Assembly: GCF_019711515.1 (NCBI RefSeq)
Contig: NZ_JAIGNO010000007.1
Location: forward strand, 118,103 to 182,102
DNA: 64,000 bases
Direction of reading: 5' to 3'
Origin: Qipengyuania qiaonensis
Lineage (GTDB): Bacteria > Pseudomonadota > Alphaproteobacteria > Sphingomonadales > Sphingomonadaceae
Below, piece by piece: positions 20,058 to 28,153 of this stretch; the stretch's first letter is position 1, and each line of letters opens with the position of its first letter. The position numbers and the translations under genes are program-made. The notes beneath the pieces are model-generated. The model was not told where the DNA came from. It did not search any database and worked only from the letters and a program-made list of their open reading frames with translations.

Positions 20058-20885
20058 ATGACGGAATATCAGGTAATCGAGGCGGACGAGACCGTCTATC
20101 GCGACGGCACGATCAAGCTCCACGGGTCGGATGGCTTTGCGGGCATGCGCAAGGCCGGCCGCTTGGCCGCCGAAATCCTCGATGAATTGACCTCTTTCGT
20201 TCAGCCTGGCGTGACAACCGGCGCGATCGACGACAAGGCGCGCACCATGATGCTCGATGCGGGGGCAGTGCCCGCCACCATGGGTTATCGCGGCTATACG
20301 CATAGCTGCTGCACCTCGATCAACCATGTGATCTGCCATGGTATTCCTTCGGACAAGGCGCTCAAGGATGGGGACATCGTCAATATCGATGTGACGCCGC
20401 TGCTGAACGGTTGGCATGGTGATACCAGCCGGATGTATTTCGCCGGCGAGCCTTCGATCAAGGCCAGCCGTCTGGTTGAGGTGACCTATGAATGCCTTAT
20501 GCTGGGGATCGCGGCGGCATCAAAGCCGGGTGCGCGTCTGGGAGATATCGGTGCGGCGATCGAAGCGCATGCCCGCCAGTACCGCTATGGCGTGGTGCAG
20601 GAGTTCTGCGGCCATGGCTTGGGGCGCCTATTCCACGACGCGCCGGAAGTGATCCACGCCGCCCGCGCGGGCACTGGTCCTGAACTCAAGCCCGGTATGT
20701 TCTTCACCATCGAACCGATGATCAACGCCGGTCGCCCGCACGCCAAAATCCTGCGCGACGGCTGGACCGCCGTCACCCGAGACAAGTCGCTCTCGGCCCA
20801 GTTCGAACATTCAATCGGCATTACCGAAGACGGCCTCGAAATCTTTACCGAAAGCCCCAAGGGCCTGCACAAACCGCCTTACTGA
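20058..20885 (+). CDS. map: methionine aminopeptidase, type I
   Basis: Removes the initiator methionine from new proteins in the cytosol. 275 aa from ATG 20058 (a GTG six bases upstream is also in frame). All five metal ligands are in place: Asp in VNIDVTP, Asp in WHGDTSRMY, His in GHGLGRLFHD, Glu in FTIEPMI and Glu in QFEHSIGIT. An N-terminal extension of about 20 residues precedes the catalytic fold. Its last seven bases overlap the convergent acetyltransferase gene. Confidence 0.96.
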   Translation: MTEYQVIEADETVYRDGTIKLHGSDGFAGMRKAGRLAAEILDELTSFVQPGVTTGAIDDKARTMMLDAGAVPATMGYRGYTHSCCTSINHVICHGIPSDKALKDGDIVNIDVTPLLNGWHGDTSRMYFAGEPSIKASRLVEVTYECLMLGIAAASKPGARLGDIGAAIEAHARQYRYGVVQEFCGHGLGRLFHDAPEVIHAARAGTGPELKPGMFFTIEPMINAGRPHAKILRDGWTAVTRDKSLSAQFEHSIGITEDGLEIFTESPKGLHKPPY

Positions 20886-21328
20886 TCCGGCACCCATTCA
20901 TACCAAACCACTGGATGCCCGGTACGGGGGTGAGCAGATTCGTGCGTCGACAACATTCCGGCCCGTTCGTAGAAGGCGCGGGCAGAAAGGTTGGTTGCGG
21001 CAGTATAAAGCGCGAAGCCATTCGGCATTTCCTGCTTAGCATGCGCGAATAGCAATCCGCCAGTTCCCGACCCGATTGCTTTGGGAATGACGAACAATTG
21101 ATCAAGTACCTTGACCGACGGTTTAGTCGCTAGGAAGCCGACGACAACGTCCGAATCCGTTGCAAGCGTGATCGACCAACCTTCAGCGATTTCGGAATCG
21201 ATGCGTTCGCGAAGGGTTTGTCGGGAAGGCATCGTGGGAGGCCCAACGCCCGGGAGGCTCGCACTCAAATGCCATATCTCGGTGATTACTTCGAAATCGC
21301 GGTTATGTGCAGGGCGAAGGCGGGGCAC
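20879..21328 (-). CDS. GNAT family N-acetyltransferase
   Basis: 149-aa acyl-CoA transferase of unknown substrate. The GNAT fold is seen in VVVGFLATKPSVKVLDQLFVI (beta4-beta5), the acetyl-CoA loop IGSGTGGLLFAHAK (a variant of R/Q-x-x-G-x-G/A), and YTAATNLSARAFYERAGM, the classic motif B. Base composition is about 50% G+C in the middle against 60-65% on both sides, and its codons are looser, which suggests acquisition by transfer. It overlaps map tail to tail by seven bases and ends eight bases after ccmB begins its own downstream region. Confidence 0.88.
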   Translation of the reverse strand: MPRLRPAHNRDFEVITEIWHLSASLPGVGPPTMPSRQTLRERIDSEIAEGWSITLATDSDVVVGFLATKPSVKVLDQLFVIPKAIGSGTGGLLFAHAKQEMPNGFALYTAATNLSARAFYERAGMLSTHESAHPRTGHPVVWYEWVPDQ

Positions 21329-21335
21329 GGGCTGA

Positions 21336-21992
21336 TTATCCCTCTCGCGCAGCCTTTATCGCGGCGCCGGCCGCAAATGGGGACACGGCGCACAGCGCAA
21401 GACTGATCGCGCCAGTCAGGAGCAGGGCTTCAGGGTCGGGGCGTGCGAGCGAACCGGCTCCGAAGATCAGGATCGGCACGGCCAGTGGGATGACCATCAG
21501 ACCGGCGAGTGCCGCGCCCCCACGAAGGCTCGCGGTAAGCGCCGCAACAGCGAGCCCGACAGCGGCAAGTCCCGGTGTCCCCGCCAGCAAGCCGAGCACT
21601 ACCGTTCGCGTCGTTTGTCCATCAAGACCAAGAAGGGCGGCAGCGGGGAGTGTAGCCAGCAACAGGAGCGGCGCGAAGGCCAGCCAGTGCGCCAGCAGCC
21701 TGACGGCCATGGTCATTTCCTCGCTGATCCCGCGCAGGTGCAGCTGATCGAACATGCCTGCTTCGAGGTCGCCGGCCACAAGCTTTTCCAACGGCAAGAT
21801 TGCCGCGAGCAGAGCTGCCACCCAGATCACGCCGCCACCCGTCCGCGCTAGCAGTTGAGCATCCGGACCGACCGCAAACGGATAAAGCATTGCCACTGCT
21901 AGGAAGAATAGCAGAGGCAGTATCCCGCCCCCTCCGCCACGACCCCCCGGTAACAGAAGTGCGAGATCTCGGCGAAGAAGCGCCTGGATCAC
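21336..21992 (-). CDS. ccmB: heme exporter subunit CcmB
   Basis: Membrane subunit of the CcmAB ABC complex used in cytochrome c maturation system I, which releases holo-CcmE from CcmC. 218 aa with about six membrane segments and the CcmB signature LLAAILPLEKLVAGDLEAGMFDQL split over residues 60-83. It is coupled to ccmA by a four-base overlap. Other ccm genes are not in the window, so the system is split or the window misses them. Confidence 0.93.
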   Translation of the reverse strand: MIQALLRRDLALLLPGGRGGGGGILPLLFFLAVAMLYPFAVGPDAQLLARTGGGVIWVAALLAAILPLEKLVAGDLEAGMFDQLHLRGISEEMTMAVRLLAHWLAFAPLLLLATLPAAALLGLDGQTTRTVVLGLLAGTPGLAAVGLAVAALTASLRGGAALAGLMVIPLAVPILIFGAGSLARPDPEALLLTGAISLALCAVSPFAAGAAIKAAREG

Positions 21993-22570
21993 GCTGCATA
22001 CCCCGCAAGGTCGATTGTCCTTGGCGAGGGCAGGGCGATGGGCTGGTGCGAGGCCACGATGGCGATGCCACCGCCGGAACAGTGAAGGGCGATCAGCGTT
22101 TCGAACGCCTTTTGGGCATCGGCATCGAGCCCGTTCAGCGGTTCGTCGAGCAGCCAGATCGGACAGCGCCGATTTAACAGGCGCGCCAGCGCAGCGCGTT
22201 TTTTCTGCCCCGTTGAAAGATAACGAACCGGAACATCCATCAGCGGTAAGAGCTGGAGCACTTCGAGAGCGCGGCCCGGATTGGTGCAGCCGTCGAGCTT
22301 TTGCCAGAACGCCAGTGCGTCGCCCAGCGAATGGTTGGCATCCAGTGCCAGCCGATCGTCGACCAGACCCATCGCACCTTCGCGCTCGACGGTCCCCGCA
22401 AATGGCCTTAGCAGGCCTGCAAGAATACGGATCAGACTGGATTTGCCGATCCCGTTAGCTCCGGTAATGTGGTAGGCGTCGCCCGATCTTCCGGGTAACG
22501 ACAAGCCACGAAACAGCAGCCGATCGCCGCGGCGGCAGGCAATGTCCGTTGCGACTAGGTGAGCTTGCAT
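21989..22570 (-). CDS. ccmA: heme exporter ATP-binding subunit CcmA
   Basis: ATPase of the CcmAB complex in cytochrome c biogenesis. 193 aa from ATG 22570. Walker A is [10 protein letters not shown] (about residues 38-47), the ABC signature is YLSTGQKKR (about 120), Walker B IWLLDEP (about 142) and the switch His in ASHQP. The open frame continues upstream but family homology begins at [12 protein letters not shown]. It is divergent from phhB with 58 bases between. Confidence 0.93.
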   Translation of the reverse strand: MQAHLVATDIACRRGDRLLFRGLSLPGRSGDAYHITGANGIGKSSLIRILAGLLRPFAGTVEREGAMGLVDDRLALDANHSLGDALAFWQKLDGCTNPGRALEVLQLLPLMDVPVRYLSTGQKKRAALARLLNRRCPIWLLDEPLNGLDADAQKAFETLIALHCSGGGIAIVASHQPIALPSPRTIDLAGYAA

Positions 22571-22628
22571 GGCGAGGGTCGATAGGCAAAAGGCGCCCAC
22601 GCGACAAGCAAGAGGAGATTCGCGCGTC

Positions 22629-22922
22629 ATGACGGTCGAGCAGCTAAGCGAGGAAGAACGCAAGAGCTGGTTAAGAGCACTGCCGGGATGGTCGTTGTGC
22701 CGCGATGGCGACGCGATCGAGCGAAAGTTCGAATTTGCCGATTTCTCCGAAGCTTTCGCGTTTATGACCCGCGTCGCGATGATCGCGGAGGCGCGCGATC
22801 ACCATCCCGAATGGTTCAACGTTTACAACCGAGTCGAAATCACCCTGACCACACATGATGCGAGCGGTTTAAGCCTGCGCGACGTGAAAATGGCGCGCAA
22901 GATCGATGCGCTGCTGGCCTAG
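22629..22922 (+). CDS. phhB: pterin-4-alpha-carbinolamine dehydratase
   Basis: Dehydrates the 4a-carbinolamine formed during aromatic amino-acid hydroxylation, recycling the pterin cofactor. 97 aa, normal for the family. Active-site motif [17 protein letters not shown] with the two histidines and the later TTHDASGLS are intact. ATG 22629 has AGAGGAG 11 bases upstream; the open frame begins 60 bases earlier but overlaps the ccmA start. No phenylalanine hydroxylase gene is in the window. Confidence 0.92.
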   Translation: MTVEQLSEEERKSWLRALPGWSLCRDGDAIERKFEFADFSEAFAFMTRVAMIAEARDHHPEWFNVYNRVEITLTTHDASGLSLRDVKMARKIDALLA

Positions 22923-22971
22923 GGTGCCTTCGCGAGCCCTCGAGCCAAGGTCGTAGAGCAGACTTTCCTCA

Positions 22972-23315
22972 TAGGGCTTGGGCCTCATAGGGCTCAGGGT
23001 CCACTACCGGCGGCGCCAGTTCGTGCCACCTGATCACGCTCTCGATCCCGACAAGGATGAGGGGATCGAACGACCAGTTCATATCGCGGCTTTGAGCGAT
23101 TCCGGCGATGTGCTCGAAATTCTGCTCCGGCCCGCCATCCAGGACGTAAACGACGGGGTATTTCCGCTCGGGCTCCTTGTCGTATCCGGTCGGCAGCCGG
23201 ACGGTGACCTTGCGGTTCTCGCTTTCCAGGATTGCGGTCTTCGCAGTGTAGGTGGTGGCACCACCAGCGGCTCGCCGCCCGCCAGCTGGGTGCTGGCGGG
23301 TGCCGCAAGGCTCAC
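22972..23315 (-). pseudogene. remnant of an alpha/beta-hydrolase esterase (IroE/Fes-like, PF00756 type)
   Basis: The minus strand encodes the N-terminal part of a putative esterase (ESENRKVTVRLPTGYD, YPVVYVLDGGPEQNFEHIAG, LILVGIESVIRW) and then stops after PYEAQAL. The nucleophile Ser, Asp and His are all missing, since the family needs about 150 more residues. The likely N-terminus (MSLAAPASTQLAGGEPLVV, from 23315) is in a different frame from the rest, implying a frameshift near 23250. A stop and a repeated CCCTATGAGG mark the break near 22970-22990. Treated as decayed; residual expression cannot be excluded. Confidence 0.65.
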
Positions 23316-24118
23316 CGACCAAGAGGGCGGAACGACGAGCGCGTCTGCTTGCGCACGCGGCCCGGCAGCCAGCGCGCGGCGAAAGCCATACTTTTTGCGG
23401 TCTTCCCGACGGTCGTGTGCAGCCTCTTGCCATGGACAGCGGCCCAGGCCGCAGCTGCAACTTCTTCAACTGGCGTGATTTCAAGCCCTGCTGTCGTCAC
23501 GCGCTGGCGAATATCTTCGTTGGAGCGCGCATTCGGATTATGGTCGAGCAGCGGCGTGTCGATGAAGCTCGGCATGAGCGAGCGCACATTGATCCCATCT
23601 TCGGCCCATTCGCCGTCGAGACTTTCGGTCACCGCGCGGACGCCGAATTTGGTCGCGGAATAGACGCTCGCACCCGGAGTTCCGTATATGCCGGCAGCGC
23701 TTGCGGTGTTGAGCAGGCACGATCCCGGCGCGGTCTTCCTGAGATGTGGATACGCGGCCTGCGCGCCGAACAACACACCCTTCAAATTGACATCGAGGCA
23801 CCGCTCTATTTCTTCGGCGCTGTTCTCGATTAACGAGCCGCCGAGCGGAATACCGGCATTGTTGAAGACCACGTCGATCCGGCCACCCGTCGCAACCGAG
23901 AACGCGTCGAGCGCTTCGTCCCACGCGCTACGATCGCGTACGTCGAGCTGATGCGAATAAACGAAACCGTTGCCGATCATCTCTTCGGTTATGCCCATTC
24001 CCGCCTTGTCGATATCGCCGAGGCCGATGAACCAATTGCGCTGGGCGAAAAACACAGCGACCGCCTGCCCGATGCCCGAACCGCCTCCGGTGACAAAAAT
24101 CGCCTTGCGCTCGCTCAC
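23312..24118 (-). CDS. short-chain dehydrogenase/reductase
   Basis: NAD(P)-dependent oxidoreductase of unknown substrate, 268 aa. Rossmann motif TGGGSGIG (about residues 8-15), NNAGIP (about 88), catalytic Ser in LLNTASAAG and YSATKFG with the Tyr-Lys pair (about 155-159). The start is the GTG at 24118, with GGAG about eleven bases upstream; the open frame further upstream belongs to no SDR. A C-terminal hydrophobic-basic tail (FAARWLPGRVRKQTR) could bind the membrane. It overlaps the esterase remnant by four bases. Confidence 0.88.
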   Translation of the reverse strand: MSERKAIFVTGGGSGIGQAVAVFFAQRNWFIGLGDIDKAGMGITEEMIGNGFVYSHQLDVRDRSAWDEALDAFSVATGGRIDVVFNNAGIPLGGSLIENSAEEIERCLDVNLKGVLFGAQAAYPHLRKTAPGSCLLNTASAAGIYGTPGASVYSATKFGVRAVTESLDGEWAEDGINVRSLMPSFIDTPLLDHNPNARSNEDIRQRVTTAGLEITPVEEVAAAAWAAVHGKRLHTTVGKTAKSMAFAARWLPGRVRKQTRSSFRPLGR

Positions 24119-24140
24119 ATTTTCTCTCCCTCGTGTGCCA

Positions 24141-24758
24141 CTACAGCGCGGCGCTATTGTATGTGTGCCAGGTAAAGATAGCCATGGCGCCGCGATAGGG
24201 ACGCCATTTGTCGCCCAACACCCGCGTTTCCTTCTCGCTCGGCCTCTCGGGCAAACCGAGCAAGCGACCGACTGCTTCCTGAACGGCCAGGTCGCCGGCC
24301 GGCCAGATGTCCTGCCGGCCTTCGGCGAAGAGGAGATAGATTTCCGCCGACCAACGCCCGATGCCTTTGATGCGGGTAAGTTCGAGGATCGCAGCCTCGT
24401 CATCGTCGGGCAGGTTATCGAACTGCAGTTCGCCGCTCGACACGAGTTCGCACAAGCTTCGCGCATAGCCCTGTTTCTGGCGCGAAAGCCCGCAGGCGCG
24501 CAGCGTATCGAAGTCGCGGGCGAGCAGTTCGTGCGCTTGCATTTCCTCGCCCAGTTCCGCTTCGAGTTTGTTCCACACCGAAGTGGCCGCTGCCACGCTG
24601 ACCTGCTGCCCCACTATGGTCCGCAGCAAAGTCTGGTAGCCGGTCGGCCGAATGCGCTCTTCCGGATATCCGCAACGCTCGATCGCGGCGGCAACGGTCT
24701 TGTCCTCGGCGGCAACGGCGTCGAGATGTTGGCGTAGCTGTACGTTAGTCAGACCCAT
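24141..24758 (-). CDS. alkA: DNA-3-methyladenine glycosylase II family (HhH-GPD)
   Basis: Base-excision repair glycosylase that removes alkylated purines. 205 aa, the short AlkA form without the N-terminal domain. Shows TIVGQQVSVAAATSVWNK, the helix-hairpin-helix RIKGIGRWSAEIYLLF (about residues 129-144) and catalytic Asp in WPAGDLAVQEAV (about 157). Start ATG 24758 was chosen because conserved sequence begins there. It is divergent from the ferredoxin gene (about 90 bases between). Confidence 0.88.
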   Translation of the reverse strand: MGLTNVQLRQHLDAVAAEDKTVAAAIERCGYPEERIRPTGYQTLLRTIVGQQVSVAAATSVWNKLEAELGEEMQAHELLARDFDTLRACGLSRQKQGYARSLCELVSSGELQFDNLPDDDEAAILELTRIKGIGRWSAEIYLLFAEGRQDIWPAGDLAVQEAVGRLLGLPERPSEKETRVLGDKWRPYRGAMAIFTWHTYNSAAL

Positions 24759-24849
24759 GGCGAGTATGCTTGCCTTCCCCGTCCCGATTGAATAGCAGCG
24801 CGACGCATAGGTTGGGCCAGTGGCCCTTTGCAACCGAGGATAGATGCAA

Positions 24850-25167
24850 ATGCCGAAACTGATCGTCACCACCCGTGAAGGCGACACCAGTGAAATCGAC
24901 GTCGCCGACGGTCTGACCGTGATGGAAGCGATCCGCGACAACGGTTTCGACGAACTCCTCGCGCTGTGCGGCGGCTGCTGTTCCTGTGCCACTTGTCACG
25001 TCCACGTCGATGCCGCCTTCAGCGACAAGCTGCCACCTATGACCGAAGACGAAGACGATCTGCTGGAATCGACAGATCATCGCAAAGCGACGTCGCGCCT
25101 GTCCTGCCAGATCCCGTTTGCTCCTGAACTCGACGGCCTGAAGGTTACTATCGCGCCTGAAGATTGA
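24850..25167 (+). CDS. 2Fe-2S ferredoxin, adrenodoxin type
   Basis: Small electron carrier. 105 aa from ATG 24850, favoured over the ATG at 24844 because GAGGA ends nine bases before it. Cluster ligands follow the adrenodoxin pattern C-x5-C-x2-C-xn-C at residues 40, 46, 49 and 86 ([12 protein letters not shown] and LSCQI). In Alphaproteobacteria such ferredoxins serve P450s or the ISC/heme pathway; no partner gene is adjacent, so the use is unknown. Confidence 0.93.
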   Translation: MPKLIVTTREGDTSEIDVADGLTVMEAIRDNGFDELLALCGGCCSCATCHVHVDAAFSDKLPPMTEDEDDLLESTDHRKATSRLSCQIPFAPELDGLKVTIAPED

Positions 25168-25208
25168 TGTTGTTTGCGGGTTAAGGCCCGCGCGCCTAGT
25201 TCCTGACC

Positions 25209-26225
25209 ATGACTGCCATTCCCGTACGCGAGCGCACGCTCGACCTTATCGGCAATACCCCGCTCGTTCGCCTTGAAGGGCCGAGTGCGGAGGCCGGCTG
25301 CGACATTTTCGGTAAATGCGAATTCGCCAACCCCGGCGCATCGGTCAAGGACCGAGCGGCGCTGTATATCATTCGCGATGCAGAGGAGCGCGGCGAACTC
25401 AAGCCGGGTGGCACGGTCGTCGAGGGAACCGCCGGGAATACCGGCATCGGCATAGCGCTGGTGGCCAATGCGCTGGGGTACCGCACGATCATCGTGATGC
25501 CCGACAATCAGAGCCACGAGAAAATGGACACGATACGAGCTTTGGGCGCGGAACTGGTCACCGTTCCGCCGACCAAATATGCCGATTGCAACCATTTCCA
25601 GCACGTCTCGCGCCGCATGGCGGCAGAGATCGACGGGGCCATATGGGCGGGCCAGTTCGACAATACCGCCAATCGCAAGGCGCATATCGAAACGACTGCG
25701 AAAGAGCTCTGGGAACAGCTCGATGGCAGGATCGACGGTTTCACTTGCGCCGCCGGCACGGGTGGGACGATTGCCGGGGTCGGACTGGGCCTCAAGGCGT
25801 TCGACGAAACCATAGTCATCGCGTTGACCGACCCGCACGGCGCGGCCCTTCACAGCTACTTTGCGCACGGTGAACTCAAGGCGGAAGGGTCCTCTGTCGC
25901 CGAGGGGATCGGGCAAGGGCGCATTACCGGCAATCTCGAAGGAGCGCCGATCGATACCCAGTTCCGGATCTCGGATCGCGGAGGTCTTGAATGGGTCGCG
26001 CGGCTCTTGCGCGACGAAGGACTGTGTCTCGGCCTCTCGAGCGGAATCAATGTGGCGGGCGCGATTGAGCTGGGCAAGCAACTGGTCGCTGAAGGTCGCG
26101 AGAACCCGCGCGTTGCGACCATATTGTGCGATACCGGCTTCCGCTACCTTTCGACGCTGTACAATGCCGATTGGCTGGCTTCGAAAGGATTGCCGGTCTT
26201 CGATTGGTTGCAATCGGGCGATTGA
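25209..26225 (+). CDS. cysK: cysteine synthase A family enzyme
   Basis: PLP enzyme making cysteine from O-acetylserine and sulfide. 338 aa. The PLP Lys is K47 in NPGASVKDRAAL; the phosphate cup is GTGGTIAGVG and the substrate loop EGTAGNTGIG. The C-terminal part includes EGLCLGLSSGINVAGA. It is about 20 residues longer than E. coli CysK. It lies 41 bases after the ferredoxin gene; cotranscription is possible. A cystathionine beta-synthase-like activity is a less likely alternative. Confidence 0.92.
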   Translation: MTAIPVRERTLDLIGNTPLVRLEGPSAEAGCDIFGKCEFANPGASVKDRAALYIIRDAEERGELKPGGTVVEGTAGNTGIGIALVANALGYRTIIVMPDNQSHEKMDTIRALGAELVTVPPTKYADCNHFQHVSRRMAAEIDGAIWAGQFDNTANRKAHIETTAKELWEQLDGRIDGFTCAAGTGGTIAGVGLGLKAFDETIVIALTDPHGAALHSYFAHGELKAEGSSVAEGIGQGRITGNLEGAPIDTQFRISDRGGLEWVARLLRDEGLCLGLSSGINVAGAIELGKQLVAEGRENPRVATILCDTGFRYLSTLYNADWLASKGLPVFDWLQSGD

Positions 26226-26250
26226 CTGGCAGGCAATGGTGCCTAGGCTA

Positions 26251-26619
26251 ATGCGCGTGCCGCAGTTTTTCGACATGAGCCGCAAGCCGCCCGTCGGCGA
26301 ATTGCCGGATGTACCCGGAACGGATGCCCGGCGCGAGCGCACGGTGCAACGCCTTCAGATAGGTATAACGGGAATTGTGATGATGATACTGCTCGTCGGG
26401 CTGGCGAGCATTATTCAGAACCGCGCTGCGGAAACCGACGCGACGACGGTTCCCGATGCTGCGCCCACGACAGAACCGACCCAGGCCGCGCCGCGGAACG
26501 ATCCTCTGGTGGAAGCAGGGGTAGTGCCGGATCTTCCCGCTGAACCGACGGCGACCCCAAGCGCTACGCCGACTCTTGGGCCACAGGTCGAGACCAATGC
26601 CCCCTTGGCTACGGACTAG
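26251..26619 (+). CDS. single-pass membrane protein, function unknown
   Basis: About 122 aa: a polar N-terminus with many charged residues, one membrane helix (IGITGIVMMILLVGLASII, about residues 37-56), and a periplasmic tail rich in Pro, Thr and Ala (TATPSATPTLGP). No domain is recognised. Starts at 26236, 26251 and 26275 are all possible; 26251 is a compromise and no strong ribosome-binding site distinguishes them. Its end overlaps the next gene by 23 bases, so the two are probably translated together. Confidence 0.65.
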   Translation: MRVPQFFDMSRKPPVGELPDVPGTDARRERTVQRLQIGITGIVMMILLVGLASIIQNRAAETDATTVPDAAPTTEPTQAAPRNDPLVEAGVVPDLPAEPTATPSATPTLGPQVETNAPLATD

Positions 26620-27322
26620 CATTTCGCTGACATTGCTGCTTGCGCTTTTGGCAGCTTGTTCGCCCGGCCAAGCCACCGAGGAAAGTTCGGAAAAACCGAC
26701 GGTCGGCCTGTTCGCAAGCTTGCCGATATTTTGGGGCGAGGGTGGCCCGTCGGCCATACTCGCCGGCACGGAACGCAAGGATTGGGTTCGCTCCCTGATC
26801 GAGAAACGCTTTGCAATCGCACCGCTCGATACGCTGGAGGCTGAAGCAGTCGACGGCGTGGCCCGAATAATCATGGCTCAGCCGCGTCCGTTGGCGCCGT
26901 CGGAAAACGTGGCGCTGGACAACTGGGTGCGCCAGGGAGGGCGATTGCTGATATTTGCCGATCCACTCCTGACGCGACACAGCGAATTGGCTCTCGGCGA
27001 CAAGCAGCGACCGCAGGACGTTGTGCTGATCTCCCCTATCCTTTCCCGCTGGGGGCTCGAGCTTCGCTTCGACGAAGATCAGCCCGGCGGAACGCGATAC
27101 ATTTCTGCCTTCGATCGCGATTATCCCGTGAACCTGGCAGGGCATTTCGTGCTGGTCGAGAATGACGGGTGTACCTTGTCCGAAACGGGGCTGCTTGCCC
27201 AATGCGACGTCGGCAAGGGGCGAGTCACGCTGATGGCGGACGCGGCCATACTCGACGACGACGGTTCTTCGCCAGGCCGCGCGTCGTTGGAATCGCTGAT
27301 CGCCATCGCGTTTGATCGCTAA
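26597..27322 (+). CDS. DUF4350/GldG-like lipoprotein
   Basis: 241-aa predicted lipoprotein with lipobox LLAAC (Cys about 21). The rest resembles the ABC-type GldG or DUF4350 fold: VGLFASLPIFWGEG at the start, NWVRQGGRLLIFADPLLTR in the middle and GKGRVTLMADAAIL near the end. Such proteins are often soluble parts of uncharacterised export systems, but no ABC genes are adjacent. ATG 26597 sits inside the previous gene; the translated region fits a lipoprotein from that point. Function unknown. Confidence 0.72.
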   Translation: MPPWLRTSISLTLLLALLAACSPGQATEESSEKPTVGLFASLPIFWGEGGPSAILAGTERKDWVRSLIEKRFAIAPLDTLEAEAVDGVARIIMAQPRPLAPSENVALDNWVRQGGRLLIFADPLLTRHSELALGDKQRPQDVVLISPILSRWGLELRFDEDQPGGTRYISAFDRDYPVNLAGHFVLVENDGCTLSETGLLAQCDVGKGRVTLMADAAILDDDGSSPGRASLESLIAIAFDR

Positions 27323-27667
27323 CGCGGGATTTCGCGGGACAGAGTCGAAGGCTTCGGTGATGTCGTGCACGAATCCGCGGAAATGCGTGCATTTCCAGAA
27401 TCTTCGTTAGGCAATCAGTATGAAATTCGAGATTCTCAAGTCGAAAAATATTCTTTATAAACAGTGTTTTAAATCGTTATCCCGTAAAATCCCGCAATTT
27501 TCCCTTCCATCCCCGCCTCACCCGCGATAAACCAAGCACACATCGGACAACCACTGTCTATGCGCGCCTCGCATGATTGCGGGGCGGCTCGCCAACATGT
27601 GTGGGCGAGCGGGGGAGGTGTTGTCCGATGGGGAGGTAATCGAAACCGTATTCGGGGTTTGGGGAAA
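27323..27667 (+). promoter_or_regulatory. control region of the dcw cluster: promoter, GANTC sites, MraZ-type repeats
   Basis: 345 bases without a gene. The first half is AT-rich (27411-27500) with a candidate promoter TTCGAG-17-TATTCT (27426-27431, 27449-27454). Three GANTC sites lie at 27371-27375, 27398-27402 and 27431-27435, the last touching the -35 element. G-rich direct repeats TGGGC (27602) and GGGGA (27612) have the 10-base period of MraZ operators, and TGGGGAG recurs at 27629. The 3' half also folds into stems (next entry). Promoter and operator calls are by eye. Confidence 0.5.
27541..27660 (+). ncRNA. candidate structured 5' leader of mraZ (three-way junction plus start hairpin)
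   Basis: Outer stem P1: CATCGGACAAC (27541-27551) pairs perfectly with GTTGTCCGATG (27620-27630). Inside it lie P2 (27566-27572 with 27579-27585, one G-U pair) and P3 (GCTCGCC 27587-27593 with GGCGAGC 27604-27610), one base apart. A fourth hairpin, AAACC (27643-27647) with GGTTT (27656-27660), ends eight bases before the mraZ GTG. I know no described family for it. The G-rich MraZ repeats overlap P3, so part of the pairing may be coincidental. Confidence 0.35.
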
Positions 27668-28153
27668 GTGTCTTTCGGAGGGTATAGCGGTCAGGCCTAT
27701 TCGCCCGCGGGCGACAAGGGTCGCTTTGTGCTTCCGCCACTTTTCCGCAAGGCTGTAAAGGAATCGAGCGATGGCCGCGTGCTCTGTCTGACGAAGCACC
27801 CGACCTGGAACTGCCTTGTCGGCTTCGGCCTTTCCCGTAAGCCGGAACTTGAAGCCCAACTCGACCGCGAAGAAGAAATGGCGGTTCGTCTGGGCAAGGA
27901 ATTCGACCGCGATACCCGGTCGAGCCAACTTTTCGGCTTTCAGGAAATGCCCTTCGACGACAGCGGCCGCTTCGTCATGCCCGAACATCTGCGTACCCTT
28001 GGGGGGGTCGAGGACGGCCTCTATTTTCAGGGCGGCGGACGCTTTTTTACGCTCTGGAATCCCGATGAGCTTGCCAAGATGGGCGATGATTGGGCGGGCG
28101 CGAAAGCGGCCTGCGAAAGCTTCCTTGCCGATGCGAAGGCGAAGGGCAAATGA
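27668..28153 (+). CDS. mraZ: transcriptional regulator MraZ
   Basis: DNA-binding repressor of the dcw operon, forming ring oligomers of AbrB-like domains. 161 aa with both halves of the duplicated fold: [17 protein letters not shown] (about residues 14-30) and [16 protein letters not shown] (about 98-113); both carry the DxGR signature. The start is a GTG at 27668 preceded closely by GGGGAA; no ATG gives a family-like N-terminus. It is first in the cluster and overlaps rsmH by four bases. Confidence 0.93.
   Translation: MSFGGYSGQAYSPAGDKGRFVLPPLFRKAVKESSDGRVLCLTKHPTWNCLVGFGLSRKPELEAQLDREEEMAVRLGKEFDRDTRSSQLFGFQEMPFDDSGRFVMPEHLRTLGGVEDGLYFQGGGRFFTLWNPDELAKMGDDWAGAKAACESFLADAKAKGK

Noticed and set aside
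27461..27500. Replication-origin-like AT-rich stretch with TTATCCCG
   Set aside because: Only one poor DnaA-like 9-mer and no cluster of boxes; better explained as the dcw promoter region.
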